A stretch of DNA of 64,000 bases, taken from assembly GCA_041918615.1 (NCBI GenBank), contig JAYRVH010000043.1, forward strand, positions 310,001-374,000. Direction: 5' to 3'. The notes under the pieces are model-generated. The model saw only the letters and a list, made by a program, of their open reading frames with translations. It was not told where the DNA came from and did not search any database. Shown here in pieces: positions 49,812 through 58,809 of the stretch. How positions within the stretch are numbered: position 1 is the stretch's first letter; each line of letters starts with the position of its first letter. This DNA is from JAEUJM01 sp041918615 (GTDB lineage: Bacteria > Actinomycetota > Acidimicrobiia > Acidimicrobiales > DATDAH01). Both the position numbers and the translations under genes were made by a program.

Positions 49812-50237
49812 TCACTCGGACGGGGCCGGCACCACCAATACGGGGAGGGTGGACAGGTGGAGCAGCTTGTAGGCCGTCGACCCGAGGATGGTCCCCACGA
49901 GCGCGCTCTCTCCCCGGGTGCCGACCACGATCATGGTGGCGCCCCGCTGCTCGGCCACATCGATGAGGGCGTCGGCCGGCAGCTCCTCGATCTCCACGGT
50001 CTCCGCGGTGACGCCGCTGCCCTCGATCGACGCCATGGCCTCGGCCATGCGCGCGCGACCCATCTCCTCGATCAGGTCGCGCTGGTAGCCCACCGGGCCG
50101 CCCGCCCGCATCGACGGGGGCTCGTAGCCGAACACGATGGCGATGCCATCCCCGGTCACCTTCGCCAGCTCCACCGCCTTGGTGAGCGCCGCCTTCGCGC
50201 AGTCCGATCCGTCGTAGCCGACGACCATCTCACCCAT
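49812..50237 (-). CDS. Universal stress protein (UspA family)
   Basis: 141 residues with VVGYDGSDCAKAAL at the start and the ATP-binding loop VVGTRGESALVGTILGS near the end. A strong AGGAGGA lies just within the end of the permease gene upstream, so Usp and permease are one transcript. Usp proteins often sit with APC permeases, but their job there is unclear. Confidence 0.9.
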   Translation of the reverse strand: MGEMVVGYDGSDCAKAALTKAVELAKVTGDGIAIVFGYEPPSMRAGGPVGYQRDLIEEMGRARMAEAMASIEGSGVTAETVEIEELPADALIDVAEQRGATMIVVGTRGESALVGTILGSTAYKLLHLSTLPVLVVPAPSE

Positions 50238-50238
50238 G

Positions 50239-51771
50239 TCAGTCCTCCTCCACGATCAGTGCACCCTCGGCGATGGCGTCACCCCGGGCCACCTCGTCCG
50301 ACGGGGTCTCGGCCCTGCGTTCGAAGAACTCGGGCTCCGTGATGCGCTGGGCGATCATCAGCGCCACACCGAACAACATGAAGACGAGGGCGATCACCAC
50401 CGGAAGGCCGACGCCGAACAGCGAGTCGCCCGAGTCCGAGTTGGCGGGGTCCCAGTAGTCGATGATCGATTTCACCAGGACCCAGGTGAGAATCGCGCCA
50501 CCGAGAAACGGGAACAACCCGATGTACACGAAGTTCTTCGCGCTCGTGAACAGGTGCCTGCGGTAGTAGACGACGCAGGCGAAGGCGGTGAGACCGTAGT
50601 AGAAGGCGATCATCAATCCGAGCGACAGCAGCGAATCGTTGAGCACGTCCTCGGACACGATCGTGAGGCCCACGTACCAGGCCACCGACAGGATGCCCAT
50701 CCAGATCGTCGAGGTCGAGGGGGTGAAGAACCGTGGGTGGATGCGGGCGAAGTACTTGGGCGCCGCACCCTTCGCGGCCATCGACAACGACGTCCGGGTG
50801 GTGGGCAGGATCGTGGTCTGGCACGAGGCCGCCGCCGAGGTGAGCACGGCGATGATCAACAGCTTGCCGAGCGTCGATCCCATCACCTCGTTGGCCAGCA
50901 CGGCGAGCACGTCGTCCTGGTCGGCAAGGCTCTCGACGCCCCCGAAGGCCATGGCTGCGATGGTGACCAGGACGTAGATGCCGACGAGCACGAGCGTGCT
51001 GATGACGGCGGCCTTGCCCGGCGTCTTGGCGGCATCGGTGCTCTCCTCGTTGACCGTCACCGCCGAGTCCCAGCCCCAGTAGATGAACACGGCCAGCAGG
51101 ACGCCGGTGACGAGGGCACTCGTGCTCTCGATCTCGAAGGGGTTGAGCCAGCTGAGCGACGGGTCCACCGAGCCCTTCACGTCGCCGAAGTACACCCGCA
51201 CCAGGGCGATCACGGTGAACAGACCGAGGGCGATCAACTCCATGCCGAGTAGGAAGTACTGCGTCTTGGCCGAGACTTCGATGCCGATGTAGCAGATCCA
51301 GGTGACGACGATGATGAACACGACACCGAGGGTGGTGACCCAGAACGTGTCGTTGGCGAGACCGTCGGCGCCGAACAGAAGGAATGTGTAGATGCCGGCG
51401 ATCTGGGCGAGCGCGGCCATGACGATGACATCGGCGACGATGATCGCCCACCCCCCGAACCACCCGGCCGTGGGTCCCATGGCCCGGGTGACCCACGAGA
51501 ACGTGGTGCCGCAGTCCGGGTCGGCACGGTTGAGGTAGTAGTACGACGCCGCCGTGAAGGCCATGGGCACGAAGGCCACCCACATGATGGCCGCCGACTG
51601 GAAGCCCACCGCGGTGATGACGAAGCCCAGCGTGGCTGCCAGGCTGTAGCCGGGCGCCGTCGAGGCCACCCCGATCACAACGGTCGACAGCAGACCGAGC
51701 GCCCCACCCTTCAGACCCTTCTCGCCCGCTCCGGCGCCACCGCCCGGACTCGCCACCACTGCGTCTGTCAT
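50239..51771 (-). CDS. APC-superfamily amino-acid permease
   Basis: 510 residues, ATG at 51771 with GGGGGGA upstream. About 12 TM helices; GVASTAPGYSLAATLGFV marks TM1 and GTTFSWVTRAMGP the following consensus loop. The long open frame to 52167 crosses the next gene and is rejected. Downstream UspA is co-transcribed. The substrate is unknown; placement near the class III aminotransferase hints at an amino acid or polyamine. Confidence 0.88.
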   Translation of the reverse strand: MTDAVVASPGGGAGAGEKGLKGGALGLLSTVVIGVASTAPGYSLAATLGFVITAVGFQSAAIMWVAFVPMAFTAASYYYLNRADPDCGTTFSWVTRAMGPTAGWFGGWAIIVADVIVMAALAQIAGIYTFLLFGADGLANDTFWVTTLGVVFIIVVTWICYIGIEVSAKTQYFLLGMELIALGLFTVIALVRVYFGDVKGSVDPSLSWLNPFEIESTSALVTGVLLAVFIYWGWDSAVTVNEESTDAAKTPGKAAVISTLVLVGIYVLVTIAAMAFGGVESLADQDDVLAVLANEVMGSTLGKLLIIAVLTSAAASCQTTILPTTRTSLSMAAKGAAPKYFARIHPRFFTPSTSTIWMGILSVAWYVGLTIVSEDVLNDSLLSLGLMIAFYYGLTAFACVVYYRRHLFTSAKNFVYIGLFPFLGGAILTWVLVKSIIDYWDPANSDSGDSLFGVGLPVVIALVFMLFGVALMIAQRITEPEFFERRAETPSDEVARGDAIAEGALIVEED

Positions 51772-51786
51772 TCGTCCCCCCGGGTC

Positions 51787-51839
51787 TGAGTAGGCCACAT
51801 ACTCACGGAGAACATGCCATCGCGCAACTGAGTCGTTGC
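51787..51839. promoter_or_regulatory. Two inverted repeats upstream of the permease
   Basis: TGAGTA/TACTCA (51787-51805, 7-nt spacer) and GCAAC/GTTGC (51824-51839, 6-nt spacer) lie in the 109-nt gap between the hydrolase stop and the permease ATG. They could be operators or part of a terminator. Confidence 0.35.
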
Positions 51840-51880
51840 CCGTGTCGCCTTCCAGCTGCGAGTCGGTGACACAGGGTGTG

Positions 51881-52864
51881 TCAGTAGCCGCCGAGGGCCG
51901 TCGTCTCGAAGAGCCGCCGGGGATTGCCCACCAGCATCTGCTGGATCTGGTCCGCAGTGACCCCGCGCTCGCGTAGCGCGGGGAGCACGTCGTCGGAGAT
52001 GTGGGTGTAGTGCCAGTTCGGCAACACCGCGGCCTTGATGTCCTGGTCGATCCAGTCCATGAAGCAGGCGGCATCGTGGGCGAGCACCATGCGGTCGGCG
52101 TAGCCCTGCGCGCAGAGGTCGACCACCACGGCCACCCGCTGGTCGAACGACGAGTAGGCGTCGACACCGAAACGGTCCATGCCGATCATCGAGCCGTTGT
52201 CCATGAGCTCGCGCAGGTAGTCCAGGTCGCTCGAGTCACCGCTGTGGCCGACCACCACCCGGGTCAGATCGACCCCTTCCTCGAGGAACACCCGCTGCTG
52301 GTCACGGCCTCGGTAGGTGGCCACATCGGTGTGGGTGGTGATGGGCACCCCGGTCTCGCGGTGAGCCCGGGCGCAGGCCCGCAGCACGCGCTCGACGCCG
52401 GGCGTGAGACCCAGCTCGTCGGTGGCGCACTTGATGATGGCCGCCTTCACCCCGGTGCCGGCGATGCCCTCGGTGATGTCCTCGACGAACATCGCCACCA
52501 TCGGCTCGGGACCCTCGACCAGTGCCCCCGGTCCGGGCCGCAGCCGGAAGAAGAACGGGAGGTCGTTGTAGGTGTACAGCCCCGTGGCGGCCACGATGTT
52601 GAGCTCGGTCTGCTCGGCGATGCGCTGGAGGCGCGGGATGTACCTGCCGAGCCCGATCACGGTGGGGTCGACGATCGAGTCGATGCCCCTGCCCTTCAGC
52701 TCGTCCAGCTTCGCGACGGCGTCGGTGACGCGCTCCTCCTCGTCCCAGAACTCGGGGTGGTTCTGGAGGATCTCGGGGCTCAGCACGAACACGTGCTCGT
52801 GCATGAGCGTCGGGCCCAGGGCACCGGTCTCGATGGGGCCGCGGATGGTCTCGACGGTGGTCAT
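51881..52864 (-). CDS. Phosphotriesterase-family metal hydrolase (lactonase-like)
   Basis: 327 residues. Binuclear-metal ligands are in MHEHVF (His22, His24), AIIKCATDE (Lys for carboxylation), THTDV, GHSGDSSD and LAHDAACF (Asp). Members include lactonases and parathion hydrolase; sequence cannot separate them. The ATG overlaps the stop of a mini-ORF element (ATGA) whose GGAGG supplies its ribosome site. Confidence 0.9.
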   Translation of the reverse strand: MTTVETIRGPIETGALGPTLMHEHVFVLSPEILQNHPEFWDEEERVTDAVAKLDELKGRGIDSIVDPTVIGLGRYIPRLQRIAEQTELNIVAATGLYTYNDLPFFFRLRPGPGALVEGPEPMVAMFVEDITEGIAGTGVKAAIIKCATDELGLTPGVERVLRACARAHRETGVPITTHTDVATYRGRDQQRVFLEEGVDLTRVVVGHSGDSSDLDYLRELMDNGSMIGMDRFGVDAYSSFDQRVAVVVDLCAQGYADRMVLAHDAACFMDWIDQDIKAAVLPNWHYTHISDDVLPALRERGVTADQIQQMLVGNPRRLFETTALGGY

Positions 52865-52953
52865 TGTCTTTGTGCCTCCTCCGTCGGCACCCCTTCGGGA
52901 TCCGGTTCGCCTTCGGAAGCTGCTCCGCTCCGCTGCGCAGCGTCACTCGCCAT
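52861..52953 (-). repeat. Mini-ORF element, single copy R5 (mini-ORF e, 30 codons)
   Basis: It begins with ATG 2 nt after the acyl-CoA dehydrogenase stop, encodes MASDAAQRSGAAS then EGEPDPEGVPTEE and AQRQ, and ends in TGA overlapping the hydrolase ATG (ATGA). GGAGG lies about 10 nt before that start. It is more diverged than the copies at 20-21 kb, yet the frame, length and end structure are unchanged. Confidence 0.92.
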
Positions 52954-52955
52954 GG

Positions 52956-55136
52956 TCACGTCTCCTTCGGTTCGGGGTCGCGGGGTAGGCCGAGCAGGCG
53001 CTCGGCGATCACGTTGCGCTGCACCTCGCTGGTGCCACCGGCGATGGTGAGGCATCGGTTGCCGAGGAAGCCGGCGATCCACGCGGCAGCCTCGCCGTCG
53101 GCGGCGGCGCCGTCGGGCCCGAGCAGCGCCAACCCTGCCTCCTGCACCCGTTGCTCGTGCTCGACACCGAGCAGCTTGCGCACGCTCGACTCCGGTCCCG
53201 GCTCCGCGCCGGAGAGGGCACGCAACGTGGTGCGCATGCCGAGCACGGCCAGGGACTGACCCACCGCGAGCAGGCCGCCGACCTCGTCGAGCGTCGCCGC
53301 ATCCGCTGGGTCATCACCCCCGCACGCCAGCCGCAACACGTTCTCGACCCCAGGACCGAACGTGGACCCGCTGCCCATCGACACCCGCTCGTTCTCGAGG
53401 GTGGTGCGGGCCGCGCGCCAGCCGTCGTTCACAGCGCCCACCACGCACTCGTCCGGCACGAGCACGTCGGACAGGAAGACCTCGTTGAACATCTCGTGGC
53501 CGGTCAGCTCGCGCAGCGGACGCACGTCGATGCCCGACGACGTCATGTCGACGACGAAGCAGGTGATGCCCTTGTGCTTCGGCACGCTCGGATCAGTTCG
53601 GGCGAGACAGATGGCGAACTGTGCCTGATGGGCGAGGGTGGTCCAGACCTTCTGGCCGGACAACAGCCAGCCGCCGTCCCCACGCACCGCCTTCGTGGTC
53701 AGCGAGGCGAGATCGGACCCGGCGCCAGGCTCACTGAACATCTGGCACCAGGCGATCTCGCCGCGGAGGGTGCCCGGGATCCAGCGCTGCTGCTGTTCGG
53801 GGGTGCCGTGCGCGATGAGGGTGGGAAGGACCCACGCACCGACCTGGAGGTGCGGGCGGCGCACCCGCGCCGCGTCGAACTCCTCATCGATCACCAACTG
53901 CTCGACGGGTCCCGCGCCCCGGCCCCACGGACGGGGCCAGTAGGGAACCAGGTAGCCGCCGTCCGCGATCCGCGCTGTCCATTCCGACCGGTCGGCGGCC
54001 TTCACCGTGGCCAGGAACTCGCGGACCTCGGTGCGATGGGTGTCGTGGCCCGGCGGTAGGTCGACGGTCAGCGTGCGTCGCGCGCCGCTCGCAGCGAGGG
54101 TCGCGACCCGCCGGCGCCACGGCGACGCCCCACCCATCAGGGCGCGGACGCTCATCGAGCGCTTCAAGTGGAGGTGGGCGTCGTGCTCCCAGGTGAAACC
54201 GATACCGCCGAGCACCTGGATGCAGTCCTTGGCCGCGTCCGCGTAGGCCTCAGGCGCCAGCGCGCCCGCCACCGCAGCGGCAAGTGCGAACTCGTGCTCG
54301 TCGGCCTCCCGGGCGGCGTCCCACGCCGCGGCGCGGGCCTGCTCGATGGACAGCAGCATGTCGGCGCAGCGGTGCTTGACGGCCTGGAACTGGCCGATCG
54401 GCCGGCCGAACTGCTCACGCACCCTGGCGTAGTCGGCGGCGGTGTCGAGGCACCAGGCCGCGCCCCCGACGCACTCTGCCGCCACCAGCGCGACGACGAG
54501 CTCCTCCACGTGCGGACGGCGCAGGCCGGGGACGCGGTCGGCAGAGGCCAGCGGGGCGCCGTCGGCCTCGACCACCGCGACGCGACGGGTCGGATCGAGG
54601 CTGGGGAGGGGCGTCACATCGAGGCCACGCATCTCGAAGAGGCACCAGACCTCGTCGCCGTCGATGCGCACCGGCGCGAGGAGGACGTCGGCAAGTGCGC
54701 CGCCGAGCACCGGGCGGAGAGCCCCGCTGGCCTGCTGCCCGGCGCCGGCGAGCGCACCCGAGGAGAAGGCGACGGCGCCCCGTCGCGAGCCGTCGACGAG
54801 ACCGGGGAGCCAACGGGCCTTCTGGTCGGCCGAGCCGTGCGACTTGATCAGCGCGCTGGTGAGCACCGTGGGCACGAAGGGCCCTGGCGCACAGGCACGA
54901 CCGAGCTCCTCGAGCACGACCGCCAGCTCGCCCAGGCCGAAGCCCTCACCGCCGTGGGCCTCCTCGATGTGCAGGCCGAGCCAGCCGAGGCGGGCCAGGT
55001 CGTCCCAGAACGGCGGCAGGTTCTCCTCATCAGCGTCGAGCAGGGCCCGCGGAACCGCCGGAGGGCAGTGCGACCCCACCCAGCGGGCGGCGGCCCCGTG
55101 CAGCGCCAGGTGCTCGTCGGAGACGCCGAGGGGCAC
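52956..55136 (-). CDS. Fused double acyl-CoA dehydrogenase, FadE34-like
   Basis: 726 residues, about twice the usual size. The N-terminal ACAD half (about 1-350) ends with QVLGGIGFTWEHDAHLHLKR; the C-terminal half (about 355-720) contains WCQMFSEPGAGSDLASL, the FAD/substrate loop, and IAGGTSEVQRNVIAERLLG. In mycobacteria FadE34 (ChsE3) is such a fusion and dehydrogenates a steroid five-carbon side-chain CoA. A ferredoxin precedes it by 3 nt; a mini-ORF element and a hydrolase follow. Confidence 0.87.
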   Translation of the reverse strand: MPLGVSDEHLALHGAAARWVGSHCPPAVPRALLDADEENLPPFWDDLARLGWLGLHIEEAHGGEGFGLGELAVVLEELGRACAPGPFVPTVLTSALIKSHGSADQKARWLPGLVDGSRRGAVAFSSGALAGAGQQASGALRPVLGGALADVLLAPVRIDGDEVWCLFEMRGLDVTPLPSLDPTRRVAVVEADGAPLASADRVPGLRRPHVEELVVALVAAECVGGAAWCLDTAADYARVREQFGRPIGQFQAVKHRCADMLLSIEQARAAAWDAAREADEHEFALAAAVAGALAPEAYADAAKDCIQVLGGIGFTWEHDAHLHLKRSMSVRALMGGASPWRRRVATLAASGARRTLTVDLPPGHDTHRTEVREFLATVKAADRSEWTARIADGGYLVPYWPRPWGRGAGPVEQLVIDEEFDAARVRRPHLQVGAWVLPTLIAHGTPEQQQRWIPGTLRGEIAWCQMFSEPGAGSDLASLTTKAVRGDGGWLLSGQKVWTTLAHQAQFAICLARTDPSVPKHKGITCFVVDMTSSGIDVRPLRELTGHEMFNEVFLSDVLVPDECVVGAVNDGWRAARTTLENERVSMGSGSTFGPGVENVLRLACGGDDPADAATLDEVGGLLAVGQSLAVLGMRTTLRALSGAEPGPESSVRKLLGVEHEQRVQEAGLALLGPDGAAADGEAAAWIAGFLGNRCLTIAGGTSEVQRNVIAERLLGLPRDPEPKET

Positions 55137-55139
55137 GGT

Positions 55140-55331
55140 TCAGCCTTCACCAAGGCTGAACGCCTGTGTCGGGCAACCCTCGGCGGCCAGGCGGACCTTG
55201 TCGTCGTCGCCGTCGCCGTGGCGGTCGATCAACATCGCCTCGAGGTCGTCGGTGAGGTCGAAGGTGGCGGGCGCATGGAACCCGCAGTTCCCGGACCCCA
55301 GGTACTTGTCACGGTCGATGTCGATCTGCAC
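55140..55331 (-). CDS. Ferredoxin-like protein lacking the first cluster Cys
   Basis: 63 residues that align with the P450-type ferredoxin at 16260-16454 without gaps over the first ligands: Cys16 and Cys53 (GCPTQAF) are kept, but position 10 is Tyr (DKYLGSGNC), encoded by TAC. With only two Cys a [3Fe-4S] cluster is not expected by the usual rule. AGGGGGA precedes the GTG. It is placed directly before the double ACAD and probably serves it or an oxygenase. Confidence 0.83.
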   Translation of the reverse strand: MQIDIDRDKYLGSGNCGFHAPATFDLTDDLEAMLIDRHGDGDDDKVRLAAEGCPTQAFSLGEG

Positions 55332-55415
55332 GAATCCCCCTCACGGCGACGCCCGCATCGTAGGTCCACCTCGCCGATCGGCGTTCCGGTGCCTGCGTTG
55401 CACCCGCGGGGCCCG

Positions 55416-56726
55416 TCACGGTCCGGTGAGCTCGAGGAACCGCTGGTAACGGGCGGCCATCGGGGCCGCCCAGACGGGATCGGGCTCGACGCGGTGGCTG
55501 GTGCGGGCCCACCGCGACGAGGTCGCCGAGGACGGCTCGATGCCCGCAGTGACCCGGGCGAGGAAGGCCGCGCCCAGCGCGCCACCCTCGGGAACGGCCA
55601 CGACATCGACCGGCAGCTCGGTGGCGTCGGCAAGGCACTGCACCCACTCGTCCGAATGGGTGCCGCCACCGGTGGCGACGATGCGCCGGGCGTCGACACC
55701 CGCAAGGTCGAGGTGGTGGCGGACCACGAAGCCGGCGGACTCGTAGGCGGCCCGTCGAACGGCGCCGGGCCCGTGGGTGAGGTCGAGGCCGTGGAGGGCG
55801 GCTCGTCGGTCGGGATCGTGCAGCGGGGTGCGCTCCCCGCGCACGTAGGGCATCCAGACCGGCACCCGGCCGGGGTCCGGTGACCCCTTGGCCCGGCCGA
55901 GCAGGGCGGTCGCCCAGTTCAGGAACAGGCCGCCGGCGTTGCTCGGGCCGCCGATCAGGACCTTGCCGGCGGCGGTGTGGGGCACCGTCCAGAGCCCTGG
56001 CACGTCGCGCCACTCGCTCGTCACCGCCCAGGTGATGAGCGTGGTGCCCAGTATGACCAGCACGTCACCGTCATGGTCGGCCCCGGCCACCAGTTGCTCG
56101 CCGAAGGCGTCGATGGTGCCGCCCCCGAGGAGCGCGTCGCCGACCCGGGCCACCGGGTCGCTGCCCGACACGACCCGTGGCAGCTGCTCGACCGTGATGC
56201 CTGCCGACGCGGCCACCTCGGCGTCCCACTCGACCCCGGTGAACAGCGGCATTGCCGTCATGGCGGTCACGCTGTCGATGGCACCGGTGCCCGACAACGC
56301 ATGGTTCGCCACCGCCTGTGCCGGCCAGAAGCCGGCGGCCTGAGGGGCCTGCGCCGCACACCAACGCAGGAACGCCAGGAGCTCGCCGCTGTCCGACGGA
56401 TCGGCACTGCCCGCAGTGCGCCCCCGGGCGTCGCCGTAGAGCAGGCCCGGAGTCAGGCCACGGCCGCGACCGTCGACCGCGGCCAGCGACGGCACCATGG
56501 CGGCGACGTTCACCCCTCGCACGTCGAGGTCGCGGCACACCTCGCGGAACGCCCGCCGCACGTTGCGACGCCAGGCCCGGTCGATGTCGTGCTCGTAGCG
56601 GTCTGCGGCCGGGATGACGATCGGGTGGCGCACCCGGGCCCGGGCGAGGACGTTGCCATCTCCGTCCGCCGCGATGGCCTTCACCGACGTGGTGCCGATG
56701 TCGACCCCGATGGTGACCTCGCTCAT
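55416..56726 (-). CDS. FGGY-family carbohydrate kinase
   Basis: 436 residues from the ATG at 56726 (SEVTIGVDIGTTSVKAIA). The phosphate-1 loop DIGTTS, the middle LLYGDARGR and the C-terminal FGGY signature with IVATGGGTHSDEWVQCLAD are present. The sugar or polyol is unknown. No sugar transporter adjoins, which is unusual. Confidence 0.87.
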   Translation of the reverse strand: MSEVTIGVDIGTTSVKAIAADGDGNVLARARVRHPIVIPAADRYEHDIDRAWRRNVRRAFREVCRDLDVRGVNVAAMVPSLAAVDGRGRGLTPGLLYGDARGRTAGSADPSDSGELLAFLRWCAAQAPQAAGFWPAQAVANHALSGTGAIDSVTAMTAMPLFTGVEWDAEVAASAGITVEQLPRVVSGSDPVARVGDALLGGGTIDAFGEQLVAGADHDGDVLVILGTTLITWAVTSEWRDVPGLWTVPHTAAGKVLIGGPSNAGGLFLNWATALLGRAKGSPDPGRVPVWMPYVRGERTPLHDPDRRAALHGLDLTHGPGAVRRAAYESAGFVVRHHLDLAGVDARRIVATGGGTHSDEWVQCLADATELPVDVVAVPEGGALGAAFLARVTAGIEPSSATSSRWARTSHRVEPDPVWAAPMAARYQRFLELTGP

Positions 56727-56780
56727 GTCCCCCACTCCCCCTGTCGACTTCGAGATCCCCGACGACCGGGGCCCGCACTG

Positions 56781-57707
56781 CTACTTGACGGCCACCGGGT
56801 TCACGGGTGAGCCGACGGCGTTCACGAACGGCAGGGGCGACGCTTCGAGCAGGAAGTCGTACTGGCCGTTGTCGGCGCAGTCGGCCGCCAATGCGTCGAG
56901 CACCCAGTTCTGGCCCTGGGTCATCCCCATCTCCACCAGGTGCAGCAGGTGCACCGGCAGGGTGGCGTCCTCGCGCTCGTACGGATACACCTCGAAGGCC
57001 AGGCTGTCGGTGGCCACCGCGGCCACATCGCGGCCACGGAACCACGGCGCCGTGCCCATGGTGAGACCCGCGCCGCTGAGCGTGTAGCCCCACTTGTCGT
57101 CGGGAAGGTGAACCATCTGGCCGGTCCGGACGAGCACCACGTCGCCCGGCTCGACGCGCACGCCGGCCTGGTGCTCGGCAGCATCGAGGTCGTCGGACGA
57201 GATGGGGTACCCCGCCTCGAGCACGTCGACCCCTTTGGCCCGGGCGACGTCGAGCAGCACGCCCCGGCTGGTGAGGCTGGCGACACGATGGATGCCACAC
57301 CGGCTGGCCCCGCCCTCGCTGATCGTGTCTGCGGGGTAGCCGTTCCAGATCCTGCCGCCGTAGCTCACGTGCCCGAGACCGTCCCAGTGCGTCGAGCACT
57401 GGAGCGAGAGGTCGACCTGGTCGTCGCTCGTGCAGCAGTCGTCGGGCTCGCCGGTGAGCGAGACGTTGACCATCGTCATCCGATGGACCGGGTTGTTGCG
57501 ATCGGGGATGGCCCCCACCTGGATGCCCTGCACCTCGTCGAGGGGCAGCGCGAGCGAGAAGGCCCGACCCGACCGCACCGAGGCTGCGGCACGCTGCCGG
57601 ACCGCGGGGGTTATGAGGTTGAGCGTGCCGATCTCGTCGTCGTCACCCCAGCGGCCCCAGTTGCGCACCCGGGCGGCCAGCTCATGGAACTCCGCGGGAA
57701 GTGCCAC
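56781..57707 (-). CDS. Cyclase-family metal hydrolase (kynurenine-formamidase-like)
   Basis: 308 residues. The metal motif STHWDGLGHVSY, i.e. H-x-D-x-x-x-H, is typical of the cyclase/KynB superfamily; the GDVVLVRTGQ segment is also standard. Members hydrolyse formamides or lactones. It lies 19 nt after the SDR gene on the same strand. Confidence 0.87.
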   Translation of the reverse strand: MALPAEFHELAARVRNWGRWGDDDEIGTLNLITPAVRQRAAASVRSGRAFSLALPLDEVQGIQVGAIPDRNNPVHRMTMVNVSLTGEPDDCCTSDDQVDLSLQCSTHWDGLGHVSYGGRIWNGYPADTISEGGASRCGIHRVASLTSRGVLLDVARAKGVDVLEAGYPISSDDLDAAEHQAGVRVEPGDVVLVRTGQMVHLPDDKWGYTLSGAGLTMGTAPWFRGRDVAAVATDSLAFEVYPYEREDATLPVHLLHLVEMGMTQGQNWVLDALAADCADNGQYDFLLEASPLPFVNAVGSPVNPVAVK

Positions 57708-57726
57708 CGGTTGGACCTGGCCCGGG

Positions 57727-58626
57727 CTACTGGTTGGGCTTCTCGCCGGAAGCGGCCGCCGCCCGGCGCTCTTCGATCATGGCGATGAGAGGCATGGGCT
57801 CGACACCGACCTCGTCGAAACGGGCTTCGATCTCCTCGAGGGTCCAGCGGCCGTCCTTGCGCATCTCCCGCACCTCGTGGGGCTGGTCCCACACGGCGAT
57901 GGTGCCGCCGTTGGCGGTGTAGATCTGGCCGGTCACCTCCTGCGCCTTGTCCGAGAGCAGGTAGGCCACCATGGGGGCCACGTCCTCGGGGCCGCCCATC
58001 TCGAGCTCCATGGGCACGTTCTCCGACATGCGGGTGCGGGCCACGGGGGCGATGGCGTTGGCCGTCACGCCGTAGCGGTGCATGCCGGCGGCGACGCTGC
58101 GCACGAGCGAGACGATGCCGCCCTTGGCCGAGGCGTAGTTGGCCTGGGCGATGCTGCCGGAGAACGCGCCGGACGTGAAGGCGATCATCCGCCCGGAGGA
58201 CTGCGCCTTGAAGTGGGGTGCAGCGGCGCGGAACACCGTGAAGGTGCCCTTGAGGTGGGTCTCGAGGACCGCGTCCCACTCGTCTTCGGACATGTTGAAG
58301 AACATGCGCTCGCGGAGGTTTCCGGCCACGCACACGACCCCGTCGATCTTGCCGAACGAGTCGATGGCGGTCTGGACGATCCGGGCACCACCCTCCATGG
58401 TGGTTACGGTGTCGGCCACCGCGACGGCCTCACCGCCGGCGGCGACGATCTCGGCCACGACGGCGTCGGCCACCTCGCTGCTCGGGTCCTCACCGGCCAT
58501 CGAGACGCCGTAGTCGGCGACCACGACCTTGGCCCCTTCGGCGGCGGCCAGGAGTGCGACGGCACGGCCGATGCCGCGGCCCGCGCCCGTGATCGCGATG
58601 GACTTGCCTTCGAGGTACCCACTCAT
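57727..58626 (-). CDS. Short-chain dehydrogenase/reductase, 17-beta-HSD/hydroxyacyl-CoA type
   Basis: 299 residues from the ATG at 58626. Cofactor loop T13-G-A-G-R-G-I-G20, Asp38 after beta-2 (NAD preference), catalytic Ser152, Tyr164 and Lys168 (YASAK). The C-terminal extension of ~45 residues after NGG is like MFE-2/Rv3502c-type SDRs that oxidise steroid side-chain hydroxyacyl-CoAs; this assignment is tentative. The frame to 58908 overlaps the divergent sodA start and is not used. Confidence 0.87.
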   Translation of the reverse strand: MSGYLEGKSIAITGAGRGIGRAVALLAAAEGAKVVVADYGVSMAGEDPSSEVADAVVAEIVAAGGEAVAVADTVTTMEGGARIVQTAIDSFGKIDGVVCVAGNLRERMFFNMSEDEWDAVLETHLKGTFTVFRAAAPHFKAQSSGRMIAFTSGAFSGSIAQANYASAKGGIVSLVRSVAAGMHRYGVTANAIAPVARTRMSENVPMELEMGGPEDVAPMVAYLLSDKAQEVTGQIYTANGGTIAVWDQPHEVREMRKDGRWTLEEIEARFDEVGVEPMPLIAMIEERRAAAASGEKPNQ

Positions 58627-58809
58627 GTGCGCTTCGTTCTCCTGGGAGTGTCCGGAATCCGCGGCCATGTTAGGTGGCCGGGCCGTCCAGCCCCGATTGC
58701 CCGCCCCGAACGAGCGAGCGGTGAGCCGGCGGTGCTCGGTGCACGAAGCGCCGGGAATCGCGGTAGAGAGGGACAGAACATCTGCGATGAACAGAGAGGC
58801 AAGCCACCG

